Source: Oenanthe sinensis (lineage: Eukaryota > Streptophyta > Magnoliopsida > Apiales > Apiaceae). Taken from it: 64,000 bases of DNA. The first letter of the stretch is position 1, and the number at the start of each line of letters is the position of its first letter. The translations under genes were made by a program, and so were the position numbers. Shown here one piece after another: positions 11,475 to 22,125 of the stretch. The notes beneath the pieces were generated by a model. That model did no database searches. It was not told where the DNA came from and saw only the letters and a list, made by a program, of their open reading frames with translations. The DNA lies in the NCBI GenBank assembly GCA_028671895.1, contig CM053794.1, positions 19,330,501-19,394,500 of the forward strand, read 5' to 3'.

Positions 11475-12765
11475 TGTAACAGCCCACCCTTTTCATGCCG
11501 TTAATCTTACAAAATCTAAAACAATTATATTTATTAATCCAAAAACTCTATTACAAAGCTAACTATTACAAAAGCGCAGCTAACAATGACAAGTCCATCT
11601 AATATTCTATTTCAAATATAAGATTCTCGAAATCCAATGCACTTCATCTTCTTCTTACACCGAACCTGAAAATTGTAAGTAATGAGCTACACAGCCCAGT
11701 AAGAAAACTAACTACACACTAGCAGGATCAAGTAGGTTTCGTATAACATATATATTTTTCAGAATCATCTTCAAAGAGATAGATTGGATTTCAAATTCAA
11801 AATAATTAAGTCATACTCTTTAGACAAATTATCCCATTACGCTTGGTCACATTAGTCGGTAACACGACCCAAAAGTTCAAATACTAATAAACGCGCTACC
11901 CTTACTAAGGCCCAAAATAATGCACCATCCCCAAAGGGCCCAAAATAAGTGCTCCCTAGTAAGGTCCAAAGTCTAGTTCCGGAACTATACGCAATTTACT
12001 AACGGTTCAATACGAAGCGAAGGGTTCTAAAATCCTCTTTCTTTATTCAAATTTCGAAGTTCAAATAACTCTTTTATTCATAATTTAATCCAACAAATTA
12101 TCATACATGATCCAATTTAATAACAAAATTACATACGTATAAATATAAAATTTACGAAATAAACTAATGTTTCGAAAGTTTACTTACCTCAACCTTGTAA
12201 ATCAAGAATTAACAACATCCTAAAACATATGTTGAATCCTTAACACCCAATCGACAATATCACATCTCAAACGTCGAACTTCTTCATAATTCCAATTCTG
12301 CCCAGATCTGTATTTCACATTTTTGACCCTTTAACGATGTTTTCTGGAAAAACTTAAAACACGAAAATCGTAGAGAATGAAAAGACCTTTCCAAAAAGTC
12401 CAGAATCAACAAATTCCGAATTACGATGAATTTACTACGAATTTTACAAGATTGCTGAGTTGCGTATAAGAAATCCTACGAATTTTAATAACAAAGACTA
12501 ACAAAAAGAATCAAGATTTGTGTCGAGAGAGATTTATAACTGTTTAGTCTTTGTGGCTCGAAGAGAATACAAAAGAATTAAGGAGATCTCAATCTATATA
12601 TAGAGTTTTAAACCCTATAACAAAACCTACTACGATTCAAATTCGACCTATATTCGAAAACCCGTTATTCTAATCCAATTCTAATTCCTAATTTCTATCC
12701 AATTCTAATCCTTTTTCTATTATTATTAATCTATTTTATTATCCTAAAAACTATGGAATATTACA
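11475..12765 (-). repeat. Left (3') LTR of element C
   Basis: It starts TGTAACAGCCC and ends GGAATATTACA. It matches 12915-14205 with scattered substitutions and single-base indels. On the minus strand a TATATATAG box sits near 12595-12605, a likely LTR promoter. Confidence 0.9.
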
Positions 12766-12914
12766 TACTACCCTCCTTAAAATCTCAGAAATCTTATTTT
12801 CCAAAAAGACCATAACATGTCTATCCAAAAAGTCACTTATAATCACCCAAACTATCCACAGGTCAAGGCCAAAGCCAGTCTACAGGAAAATAACCTAAAG
12901 CTCTTGATACCAAC
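12766..12914 (-). other. 149-bp interior of element C with primer site and polypurine tract
   Basis: The left edge gives AAGGAGGGTAGTA on the minus strand directly before the LTR. The right edge gives TTGGTATCAAGAGCTTT, close to the initiator-methionine tRNA primer site. The 61-codon frame starting here runs into the LTR and is not considered a gene. Confidence 0.8.
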
Positions 12915-14205
12915 TATAACAGCCCGCCCTTTTCCGGCCGTTAATCTTACAAAATATAAAACAATTATATTTATTAATCCAAAAACTCTATTACAAAACT
13001 AACTATTACAAAAGCGCAGCTAACAATGACAAGTCCATCCAATATTCTATTTCAAATCTAAGATCCTCGAAATCCAATGCACTTCATCTTCTTCTTACAC
13101 CGAACCTGAAAATTGTAAGTAATGAGCTACACAGCCCAGTAAGAAAACTAACTACACACTAGCAGGATCAAGTAGGTTTCGTATAACATATATATTTTTC
13201 AGAATCATATTCAAAGAAATAGATCGAATTTCAAATTCAAAATAATTAGGTCATACTCTTTAGACAAATTATCCCATTACGCTTGGTCACATTAGCCGGT
13301 GACACGACCCAAAAGTTCAAATACTAATAAACGCGCTACCCTTACTAAGACCTAAAATAATGCACCATCCCCAAAGGGCCCAAAAGAAGTGCTCCCTAGT
13401 AAGGTCCAAAGTCTAGTTCCGGAACTATACGCAATTTACTAACGGTTCAATACGAAGCGAAGGGTTCTAAAATCCTCTTTCTTAATTCAAATTTCGAAGT
13501 TCAAATAACTCTTATGTTCATAATTTATCCAATAAATTATCATACATGATCCAATTTAATAACAAAATTACATACGTATAAATATAAAATTTACAAAATA
13601 AACTAATGTTTCGAAAGTTTACTTACCTCAACCTTGCAAATGAAGAATTAACAACATCCTAAAACATATATTGAATCCTTAACACCCAATCGACAATATC
13701 ACATCTCAAACGTCGAACTTCTTCATAATTCCAATTCTGCCCATATCTGTATTTCACCTTTTTGACCCTCTAAACAATGTTTTATGGAAAAACTTAAAAC
13801 ACGAAAATCGTAGAGAACAAAAAGACCTTTCCAAAAAGTCCAGAATCAACAAATTCCGAATTACGATGAATTTACTACGAATTTTACAAGATTGCTGAGT
13901 TGCGTATGAGAAATCCTACGAATGTTAATAACAAAGACCAACAAAAAGAATCAAGATTTGTGTCGAGAGAGATTTATAACTGTTTAGTCTTGGTGCCTCG
14001 AAGAGAATATAAAAGAATTAAGGAGATCTCAGTCTATATATAGAGTTTTAAACCCTATAACAAAACCGACTACGATTCAAATTCGACCTATATTCGAAAG
14101 CCCGTTATTCTAATCCAATTCAAATTCCTAATTTCTATCCAATTCTAATCCTTTTTCTATTATTATTAATCTATTTTATTATTCTAAAAACTATGGGATA
14201 TTACA
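12915..14205 (-). repeat. Right (5') LTR of element C
   Basis: Same length as the left copy. Its terminal dinucleotide on the plus strand is TA rather than TG, probably a point mutation after insertion. It is followed by the duplication ATAGT. Confidence 0.9.
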
Positions 14206-14210
14206 ATAGT

Positions 14211-14538
14211 TATGTTAGATAATTATGATATTTTGATATACACAATGTTTATAGATATTATTTTGATTGTATATATAAAAATATCATAATTATCAAAACA
14301 TAATTATTTTATTCACTATCTTAGGTAAGTTAACTAAGATCAATGTTAGGTTTCTTATTCTCTATCTTAAATGCTATTATACATATACAATCATTCAAAA
14401 TTCAAGTGAGCTTATTTTAAAAAAATTAAAATATAAATTATTAAATTTTAATATTTAATATTCTTTTTCTAATTGAGCCGCTCTCTTTTTAAACATTTTT
14501 CGATGATTGAGCTGTTTTATCATTGTTTATTTAGATCT
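14211..14538. other. Host sequence left of the Tat insertion
   Basis: AT-rich DNA. Its last 140 bp or so (AGTGAGCTTATTTT through GATCTCACGT) is repeated with changes at about 27085-27228, right of the Tat element, and more weakly at 26750-26860. This looks like a degenerate local duplication older than the insertion. Confidence 0.5.
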
Positions 14539-14543
14539 CACGT

Positions 14544-15155
14544 TGATGTGAGTAAAAATAGCCCTGAGAAAATAATAAATATATCATTTATTATTGCATT
14601 AATTAGACCTGGTATGGTCCAAAGGCTTGGGCCCTTGAAATGAACTAGGAAAATAAGTCCTATGATCAACTGGATTTGTAATCCAATAATCAATTGGATT
14701 TGAAAATCCAGCCCACCAGCTCTGTTGAAGCCATATGCCCAGTAAGCCTCTGTTATTAATTAATTTCGTAATTAATTAATAAGAGCTTATTGAAGGCCCA
14801 AAAAGTCTGTTGAAAGCCCTAATCCTAGAAGGATTTAGAAACCCAAACATGGAAAGAGTCCCACAAGGACCCTCACTCCTAAGAGGTTTAGACAACCTTG
14901 ACACTAGGAGACTTGGCCATCAAGTCTCCTACTTCTAATCTAATTCCAAGGCCCTCGTGCGCCTATATAAAGGGCATAACCCCTCAACCTTAGAACTACG
15001 TTGTTGGCTTGATTCTCATATGAACTGAGATACGTAGGCAGTTAACGAGGACCTGAGTTAGTCACGAAACGTTAGTGCAGCCATTAAAGCTTAAAGCTCC
15101 TCTAAACACTAGTATTAATTGCATATTAAAGACACCTCATTTTTAATCCATAACA
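14544..15155 (+). repeat. 5' LTR of the Tat element
   Basis: It starts TGATGTGAG and ends CCATAACA. A TATA box, CCTATATAAAGGG, lies near 14962-14974. It is an equal-length partner of 26067-26678. Confidence 0.93.
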
Positions 15156-15157
15156 TT

Positions 15158-15175
15158 TGGCACCGTCTGTGGGAT
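15158..15175 (+). other. Primer-binding site of the Tat element
   Basis: TGGCACCGTCTGTGGGAT begins 3 bases after the LTR end. Many plant gypsy elements carry TGGCGCCGTCTGTGGG here. The matching tRNA was not assigned. Confidence 0.75.
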
Positions 15176-16332
15176 GAGCACCAAGGTTGATTCAGTTATT
15201 GCAGCCCAGGCCAATATCTCCACTGTTCTTGAGCAGATTCTTTTGGCTGTCACCAGTAATGATGATGTCAAAAAGGGGGAGAAGGAGAAGCAAGGTGAGT
15301 CCTCCAGGAGACAAAAGGATGAGGGATGCAAGGATACATCAAGGAGAGTTAAAAGGAGGAGAGATGGTGATGATGGTGATAGTTCTCATGGTCCTAGGGG
15401 TCTTGATGATGTGCAACAAAAGCAATCAGGAGAATCAAGAACTCAAACACATCAGTCAGGGACTAGACATGTGAAATCAGAGTCTAAGTCAAACTCTGAT
15501 AAGCAAAGAAAGAAGTCAGACTCTGATCAAACTCAAGAACCTTCATACTGGAAGTGCAGTCAATCAAATCTGCAACTTAGAGTTAAAAAGAAGATAGGTC
15601 TTGGAGGATTTGAAGAATCTGACATTGACAGAACATCTACTCTAACCAGGGATCCTCAATCCTTGACAGATAGGCAGTTTGAGAAGATCACTCAGAAGCA
15701 CTTAAATAAAGTGGTGTCTGCTCAAATTGTTTATAATGTTTTTGAAACAAAGATACAAGGAGGTTAGGGAGGTACAGAAAAGGTGAAAAATGAGATGCTG
15801 GTTTACTTCTTAGAAGGTGGAAGTGTAAAATGGATTAGTCAGTCAAATTTTATCTTTTTCAAACAGGCTGAGGAATTACAGTATATTATATTCCTACTTC
15901 AAATTGCTTATGAAGTTAACAAGAGCAAAGAAGCTGTCACACACAAATGGTTCAAGGAGATTGATAGGAAGCTGATTTTGCACAGACAGGCAAATCGACA
16001 AATGGGCAAATTTTCTTTAAAATATGTTGATACTAAGGGAAATGATCAAGTCATACCATTGGAAGAAAAACAGATTAAATTTCAAGAAGGTATGGGTCAT
16101 TACTTTGGGTTTTAGCCTATGAGTGGGAAAGTTAGTGTTCTGATGTTGAAGGACTTAAAAGATCAAGAAAGCAGTGCAAATGATCTTAGAGCAGCTTATT
16201 GTCAAATCAAATGCTCAAGTGAATAAATGAAGAAATTGAAGAAATTTGTTGGTGAGGCTCTAGCAATTGTGGAGGAAAATATGCTGAATTCATTTTTGAA
16301 GAATAATCCAGCCTTTGAAAAGATTAAATAAA
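15174..16332 (+). pseudogene. Extra ORF of element B, homologous to that of element A
   Basis: Open pieces are 15174-15767 (197 codons) and 15783-16115 (110 codons), followed by in-frame remnants to about 16330. The first part is Lys/Arg/Asp/Ser-rich. The second contains MLVYFLEGGSVKWI and LQYIIFLL, which align with LLYFLENGRVLKI and LEHILYLL of element A. The tail with SSANDLRAAYCQI aligns with SSIYNLRAVIFQI of A. A TAG stop at 15765 and a stop near 16113 break the frame. The apparent start codon at 15174 lies in Tat sequence, so the first codons are chimeric. Function unknown. Confidence 0.65.
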
Positions 16333-16445
16333 AAGTAATTCTTTCTCCTTTATAATTATTTTATACTGTTCTAGATTAATAGTTTTATTCTTTAGTTTTG
16401 ACATCATCAAACCTTGATTTATGCTTACATTTTATAAAGCATAAA

Positions 16446-16456
16446 TAGGGGGAGAT
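16446..16456 (+). promoter_or_regulatory. Polypurine tract of element B
   Basis: TAGGGGGAGAT lies directly before TGTTAGGG. The motif TTTTGACATCATC lies about 50 bp upstream, as in elements A and D. Confidence 0.75.
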
Positions 16457-17200
16457 TGTTAGGGATATATTCATTTGATGATGTACAAAATACTAGAACA
16501 TGGTCTAGATTAGTTTATCTGTAATAAGTCTTTCTAGTCTCTGAAATGTATAATCAGAGTCTAGATAGTCAATATTCATGTTATTTGTACTTGAAAGAAT
16601 TTCTGTAGAAAATGAAACCAGAGTCTGGAAGGTGATCAGAGTCTATAGACTATCAGAGTCTATGATCTATCAGAGTCTACATGTGATCAGAGTCTGCAGA
16701 TCATCAGAGTCTGAAGATTTCAGAGTCTATACAGTTGAGGATAAATTTGGAACAAGATCACAGGAATGGAAAGTCTTCGAAGATCAAGATAAATATATTG
16801 CAGATATGCTATGGGAAAGAAAGAGAATTCTAGAAGGAAACTGCCAACTAATAATTAGGAATTCTATTCCTATTGTAATTTATCTTTCTATTATTAGTTG
16901 ATAGGCAGCTCTCTATATAAACTATATGTAACCTAATTGTAAAGGTGTGGAAGTCGAAGCATAATTATCTGAGTGAAATTTTGTGAGAGCATAGAGATAG
17001 AGAGAGTTGCTGTGATAAACACAGAGAAGCTGCTAGGGTTTGTGTACACCCTAGGAGAGTTTTGTATTCACAAATCAATAATACAAAACAGTACTTATTC
17101 ATATTTTTGTGTTTGAGTTTGTTCTTAATTTGATTTTAAATCGGGCAGAAAAGACATACAAGTATTCAACCCCCCTTCTACTTGTACAACTGGGAAAACA
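16457..17200 (+). repeat. 3' LTR of element B
   Basis: A 744-bp LTR starting TGTTAGGGATATATTC and ending GGGAAAACA, with the TATTCAACCCCCCTTCTA block near its end. It contains six exact ATCAGAGTCT copies; five of them (16635, 16652, 16669, 16686, 16703) are spaced exactly 17 bp apart. A likely TATA box, CTCTATATAAAC, lies near 16911. Confidence 0.82.
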
Positions 17201-17962
17201 AGCTCAGCTTCGCTAATGAATATGCATCAGGGAAAGAATGAGTTCTTGAGAGATTATATGAACAGGTTCACAAAAGAAGCCTTGAAGGTCCCTGATTTAG
17301 ACCAGAAGGTAGTTATGATAGCTCTGCAGCAAGGGACTTCTGATGAAAATTTTAGAAGATCATTAGCTAAGAGGGCCCCCGAGAGTATGAACGAGCTTCA
17401 AGAGAGGGCTGGAAAGTATATCAAGGCTGAAAAAAGTATGAGGAAAGCCCAAGGGTTTCAAGCCTCGAACACCTACTCTAAGAAACGACCTAGTGATGCT
17501 GAGTACACTGCCGATGCCAAGTATGCTAAGCATGATGATAATGACTCCAAGAAGAAGGGAGGATCCAGGTTCACAGAATATGCAAGGCTGAATACTGCCC
17601 GTAGCCAAATACTAATGGACATTGAGAAGAATAAGGACCTTCGGTGGCCGAAGCCACTCAGGACTGATCCTGAGAAGAGGAATAAGAACGCGTACTGCCG
17701 GTTCCACAGAGATGTGGGACACGACACTGATGATTGTCGTCAGTTAAAAGATGTGATTGAGTTCCTAATTAGAAAAAAGAAGTTAGAAAATTACACCAAG
17801 GAAGGTGCTAGACAGGACAAGAGTCACAACGACAAACGAAGGGACACTGACCCCAATGATAGAAACCATCAGTCCCGAAGGTCTGTGATCAACGTAATCT
17901 CAGGAGGGCCAACTGCGGCAGTAACTCTCGAAACTCCAGAAAGGCATATGCCCGGGAGGTGA
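17201..17962 (+). pseudogene. Tat gag, C-terminal part
   Basis: About 250 codons open from the end of the element B LTR. NEFLRDYMNRF and PESMNELQERAGKYIKAE match the second half of the plant Retrotrans_gag domain. The first half is missing because of element B. The C-terminal segment CRFHRDVGHDTDDCRQL is the usual Cys/His motif before the gag-protease junction. A frameshift near 17920 shifts the downstream AREVMSIVGEPP segment into the next frame, so gag and protease are no longer continuous. Confidence 0.8.
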
Positions 17963-18996
17963 TGAGCATCGTCGGAGAACCTCCCAAGAGAGCAAGGACT
18001 GAGGTCTCTTTGTCGTTCGATGATTCTGACTTAGAAGGGGTAATGTTCCCCCACGATGATCCCTTGGTAATCACCCCTGTCATAGGAAACTCTCCAGTGA
18101 AGAGAGTCTTGGTAGACGGTGGATCGTCTGTAGACATTTTATTTTATGAAGCCTTTGTGAAGATGGGATATAATGATTCACAGCTGACCCCCTCCAACAT
18201 GCCAATCTATGGCTTCAATGGAGTCGAATCCCGGATAGAAGGAATCATACAACTACCCATGACTATGGGCGAAGAACCTCGACAGTCTACTCAGATGCTA
18301 AATTTCCTAGTTATCAAGGCTAGCACCACTTACAATGCGATCATTGGCATGACTGGGCTGCAAGCCTTCAAGGCGATAGGCTCTACATACCATCCGAAGC
18401 TGAAATTCTCGACTAGGAATGGAGTAGGAGAAGAGAAAGGAGATCAAAAAATGGCTCGAAGTTTTTATGTAGCTGCCTTAAAACCTAGTGGAACTGGGGG
18501 GGGGGGGCAGGTCCTCCCTATTGAAGACATGGATGTCAGGGATCAAGAAGAAATGAGGGGTAAACCCGCAGAAGACTTGGAGCCTGCTCCTTTAGACCCT
18601 TTAAACCCTGAGAAGGTGACTTACGTAGGGACTTCACTCCCCAAAGACCTGAAAGAACGGCTGGTCCAATTATTGCAAGATAACAGGGATGTTTTCGTTT
18701 GGACAACAGTTGATATGTCGGGAATAGATCCCGAGCTTATAACACATCGGTTGAATGTAAATCCTGGAAGGATAGCGGTCAAACAGAAGAAAAGAAGTTT
18801 TGCCCCTGAAAGGCAGGAGGCCATTAAGCAAGAAGTAGAGAAATTGCTAGAAGCTGGATTCGTTGAAGAAATTCAATTCCCTGAATGGTTGGCTAACCCA
18901 GTAATGGTCAAAAAAAGCAATGGAAAGTGGAGAATGTGGGTAGATTTCACTGACTTAAAGGATGCATGTCCTAAGGACTGTTTCCTTTTTGCCTAG
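17962..18996 (+). pseudogene. Tat protease and start of reverse transcriptase
   Basis: The aspartic protease has VLVDGGSSVDIL (codons near 18105-18140), the DGGSS variant usual in Tat elements. A linker follows with a run of 12 G at 18496-18507. The reverse transcriptase then begins with ERQEAIKQEVEKLLEAGFVEE and WRMWVDFTDLKDACPKD. The frame ends at 18994-18996 because of a small indel; the sequence continues one frame over as LPRIDTMID. Confidence 0.85.
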
Positions 18997-19834
18997 GATA
19001 GACACGATGATAGATGCCACAGCTGGACATGAGATGCTTAGCTTCATGGATAGATTCAGTGCCTATAACCAAATTAAAATGCACCCCGACGACATCCCTA
19101 AGGTATCATTCATTACCGATTTTGGTGTTTTCTGTTATCTGGTTATGACTTTTGGGCTTAAGAATGCAGGAGCCACGTATCAAAGGCTTGTAAATAAAAT
19201 CTTCAAGCACCTCATCGGTAAGACCATGGAGGTCTATGTTGATGACATGTTAGTCAAGAGCTTGGATAAGGCAGATCATCTTAAACACATGAGTGAGGCA
19301 TTTGAAGTTCTGAGAACCCACAAGATGATGTTGAACACGGCCAAGTGCACCTTTGGTGTAGGTTCTGGAAAATTTTTAGGCCTGATGGTCTCCAAAAGAG
19401 GCATTGAGGTCAATCCCGATAAGATTCAAGCAATCTTGGACATGGAGCCACCCAAGACAGTAAGAGATGCCCAAAAACTCACAGGAAGGGTAGCAGCCCT
19501 GGGGCGCTTCATATCCAAGTCAGGAGAAAAGTGTTTGCCATTCTTCAAGGCCCTCAAGAAGCTTAAAATTTTTGAGTGGAACGATGAAAGCCAGGCAGCT
19601 TTCGAAGAGTTAAAAAAATATATGGCTGAACCACCTTTGCTTGCCAAACTAAAGCCTGGAGAAGTACTATACCTATACCTTGCAATCTCTAGTTCGGCCC
19701 TGAGCGTTGTTCTTGTGAAAGAGGAAGCCAAGGTCCAGAAACCCATTTATTATGTTAGCAAGATTCTGCATGGAGAAGAGCTGAACTACTCGAAGGTTGA
19801 GAAGTTTGCCTTAGCATTACTAATGGCTACATGA
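18985..19834 (+). pseudogene. Tat reverse transcriptase, catalytic part, and start of RNase H
   Basis: Continues the polymerase in another frame: FMDRFSAYNQIKMHPDD, FGLKNAGATYQRLVNKIF and the catalytic YVDDML near 19215-19235. It goes on through the connection to the first RNase H (LSVVLVKEEAKVQKPIYYVS). A TGA at 19832 interrupts it; the next residues KLRPYFQEH continue in the same frame. Confidence 0.88.
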
Positions 19835-21070
19835 AAGCTACGCCCTTACTTCCAGGAACATATTATTGAAGTCTTGACATACCAGCCCTTGAGAAATATA
19901 TTACACAGCCCCAAGGCCAGTGGGAGGTTAATTAAATGGGCTGTTAAGCTTGGAGAGTTCGAAATCAGATACAAGCCAAGAACGACCATCAAGGCTCAAG
20001 CTCTAGTTGACTTCGTGGTTGAATGTACCATTCTCAACCAAGAAGTCGGGGGGCAAGAGGAAGACAAAGAAACTGAAAAGAACAAGAAAAAAGAGGAGGA
20101 ACTCAAAGAATACTGGCTGCTCTTTTTTGACGGAGCGTCAAAAATGAGCACTAGGGGTGCCGGCTTGGTTTTGCAAAGCCCTGATGGATTTATTGTTGAA
20201 TATTCAATCAAGTTGGATTTCCCCACTATAAACAATGAAGCAGAGTATGAAGCTTTGATAGCTAGACTTGGTCTGGCCAGAACCCTGAGGGTGAACAAGT
20301 TGAGAATATGTGGTGATTCAGGGTTAGTGATCTCTCAAGTAAATGGGGAGTTTGAGGCCCGAGAAGAAACTATGGCCAAATATTTGAGGATTGTTAAGGC
20401 TCAAGCCACGCAATTCGAGGAATGTCACTTCGAGTATATTCCGAGAGAGGAGAATATGAAGGCTGATGTCTTATCTAAGTTTGCATCATCAGAGAATGAT
20501 AGTTGTTCCGGCAATGTTTATTTCCATGTCTTGAAGACCCCCAGTATTAACGCTAAACTGGTAGCCCCGATTGGGCTAGGGGCCTGTTGGATGGATCCTA
20601 TCAAGCTCTATTTGGAGATGGGAAAGACACCAGCTGATCCCATAGAGGCACGCAAACTATCAGTAAGGGCCTTGAAGTATGCCCTTATAGAGAGAATTCT
20701 CTACAAGAAGTTGTACGTAATACCCTATTTAAAGTGTTTAAGACCCCATGAGGCTGAAGCTGCCCTAAGGGAAGTTCATGAAGGTGTATGCGGGCAACAC
20801 CTTGGAAGCAGGGCTCTTGCCCATAAGGTCATGATACTGGGATTCTATTGGCCTGAAATGCTTAGAGATGCTAAAGCTTACGTTAAGAAGTGTGACCACT
20901 GCCAGAAGTTTGCACCCATCATTAGGCAGCCTCCTAAGATGCTGACATCCATTAACTCTCCACTCCCCTTTGTCATGTGGGGAATGTATATATTAGGCCC
21001 GTTTCCTATGGCTAGTGCGCAAAGAAAGTTTCTCATAGTCGCCATTGATTACTTCACCAAATGGATATAA
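19835..21070 (+). pseudogene. Tat RNase H, second RNase H and integrase N-terminus
   Basis: The end of the first RNase H (TYQPLRNILHSP) is followed by a second RNase H: FFDGASKMSTRGAG, NNEAEYEALIARL, CGDSGLVISQVNGEF and MKADVLSKFAS supply the D-E-D-D residues. A second, archaeal-like RNase H before integrase marks the Tat lineage. The integrase zinc-finger region follows (HEGVCGQHLG, KKCDHCQKFAP), then the start of the core (FLIVAIDYFTKW). A TAA at 21068 interrupts it. Confidence 0.88.
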
Positions 21071-21818
21071 GCCAACCCCCTGGCCAAGATTGACACTAAG
21101 AATGTGACTCAATTCTTTTGGGAGTGTTATATGCAGGTATGGATTACCCTGAATCCTGATGACGGATAATGGGACTCAATTTAACAACAAAGACTTCATA
21201 GAATACTGTGGAAACTACGACATCGAACTACGCTTCACCTCAGTCGCTCATCCACAATCAAATGGACAAGCCGAAGTGGCCAACAGAATTATCCTGGATG
21301 GACTTAAGAAGGGGCTTGAGCGTTCCCAAGGGACTTGGGTTGATGAGTTACTTCCAATCTTATGGGTATACAGATATACTTGTAGGACTTCAACAGGTGA
21401 AACTCCATTCCAACTAGCCTATGAGGCCGAGGTACTGGTGCCCGTCGAAATTACTCAAACATCACCAATAGTGCAAGAATTCTAGATCAATACCAATGAA
21501 GAAGGCATGAAATTGGCTTTAGATCTGATAGATGAGATACGCGACAAGGCCAACGCCCGAGTAGTGGCAAACCAAAAGAAAACTTCGTTCTATTACAACC
21601 TTAGAGTAAAGGAAAGGTTCTTCTGCTTAGGAGACTTGGTCTTGCGAAGAATCGAGGCATCTGGAACTGGTCCCAAGGGCAAGTTAGCTCCGAACTGGGA
21701 ATGGCCGTATCAAGTAAAAGAAGTTACGGGACAGGGCGCGTATAAGCTCCAAACCCTTGAAGGACTTGAAATCCCAAGAAGCTAGAATGCTGCCAACTTG
21801 AGAATTTATTATGTTTAA
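21071..21818 (+). pseudogene. Tat integrase core and C-terminus
   Basis: The core resumes after a stop and a frameshift near 21130: TDNGTQFNNKDFIEYC and AHPQSNGQAEVANR carry the second Asp and the Glu region. A TAG at 21483 breaks the frame before the C-terminal domain (GDLVLRRIEASG, KLAPNWEWPYQV, GAYKLQTLEG). Another TAG at 21783 precedes the last residues, which end near 21818. Confidence 0.85.
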
Positions 21819-22125
21819 GTTTTCAATTTCTATTTTCGAGAACATTTGAATATCGACTTGTTTAGCCTCGAAGACATGGTTTGTTTCTTTTTATACTAAA
21901 TTATAAGTTTCGAGAAATGCTTTCTATTTTTTTTAACATTCGCCATTTTCACTTAATCTTTTTACAAGCCTCGAAAGTGTCTGTTTATGTTCAAAGAAAA
22001 CACGAAACACAATCATGATAAAGGCAGAAAATAAGAGGCAAAAACATGAATACGTAAATAAAGGCCCGAAGGCTGAATGTTTTTACAAGCCCCTAGGGGA
22101 AACATAAATATAAAAAAAGGAAAAC
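21819..22125 (+). other. Spacer between Tat integrase and the antisense gene
   Basis: AT-rich sequence without a coding frame. Scattered CTCGA and TTTCGAGAA motifs are present; no other structure was seen. It would hold the 3' ends of both the sense pol transcript and the antisense gene. Confidence 0.5.

Larger units (their letters stand above)
11475..14205 (-). mobile_element. Element C: non-autonomous element, long LTRs and almost no interior
   Basis: Two direct repeats of 1291 bp (11475-12765 and 12915-14205) flank only 149 bp. The target duplication ATAGT is exact at 11470-11474 and 14206-14210. The interior has a primer site on the minus strand at its right end (TTGGTATCAAGAGC) and a purine-rich tract at its left end (AAGGAGGGTAGTA, minus strand). 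It therefore has all the cis signals of an LTR retrotransposon and no coding room. The LTR start TGTAACAGCCCACCC resembles LTRs of plant gypsy chromoviruses, but this is a visual judgement. The right LTR begins TA instead of TG. Confidence 0.9.
15178..17200 (+). mobile_element. Element B: truncated 3' end of a Sirevirus-like element inside the Tat element
   Basis: It contains a decayed extra ORF homologous to that of element A, a polypurine tract (TAGGGGGAGAT) and a 744-bp LTR, and then returns to gypsy gag at 17201. The left edge lies just after the Tat primer site, where similarity to element A starts (CAAGGTTGAT). No 5' LTR, gag or pol of this element is present. A nested insertion followed by a deletion that removed the left part of B together with the start of Tat gag is the simplest reading. 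Confidence 0.7.
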
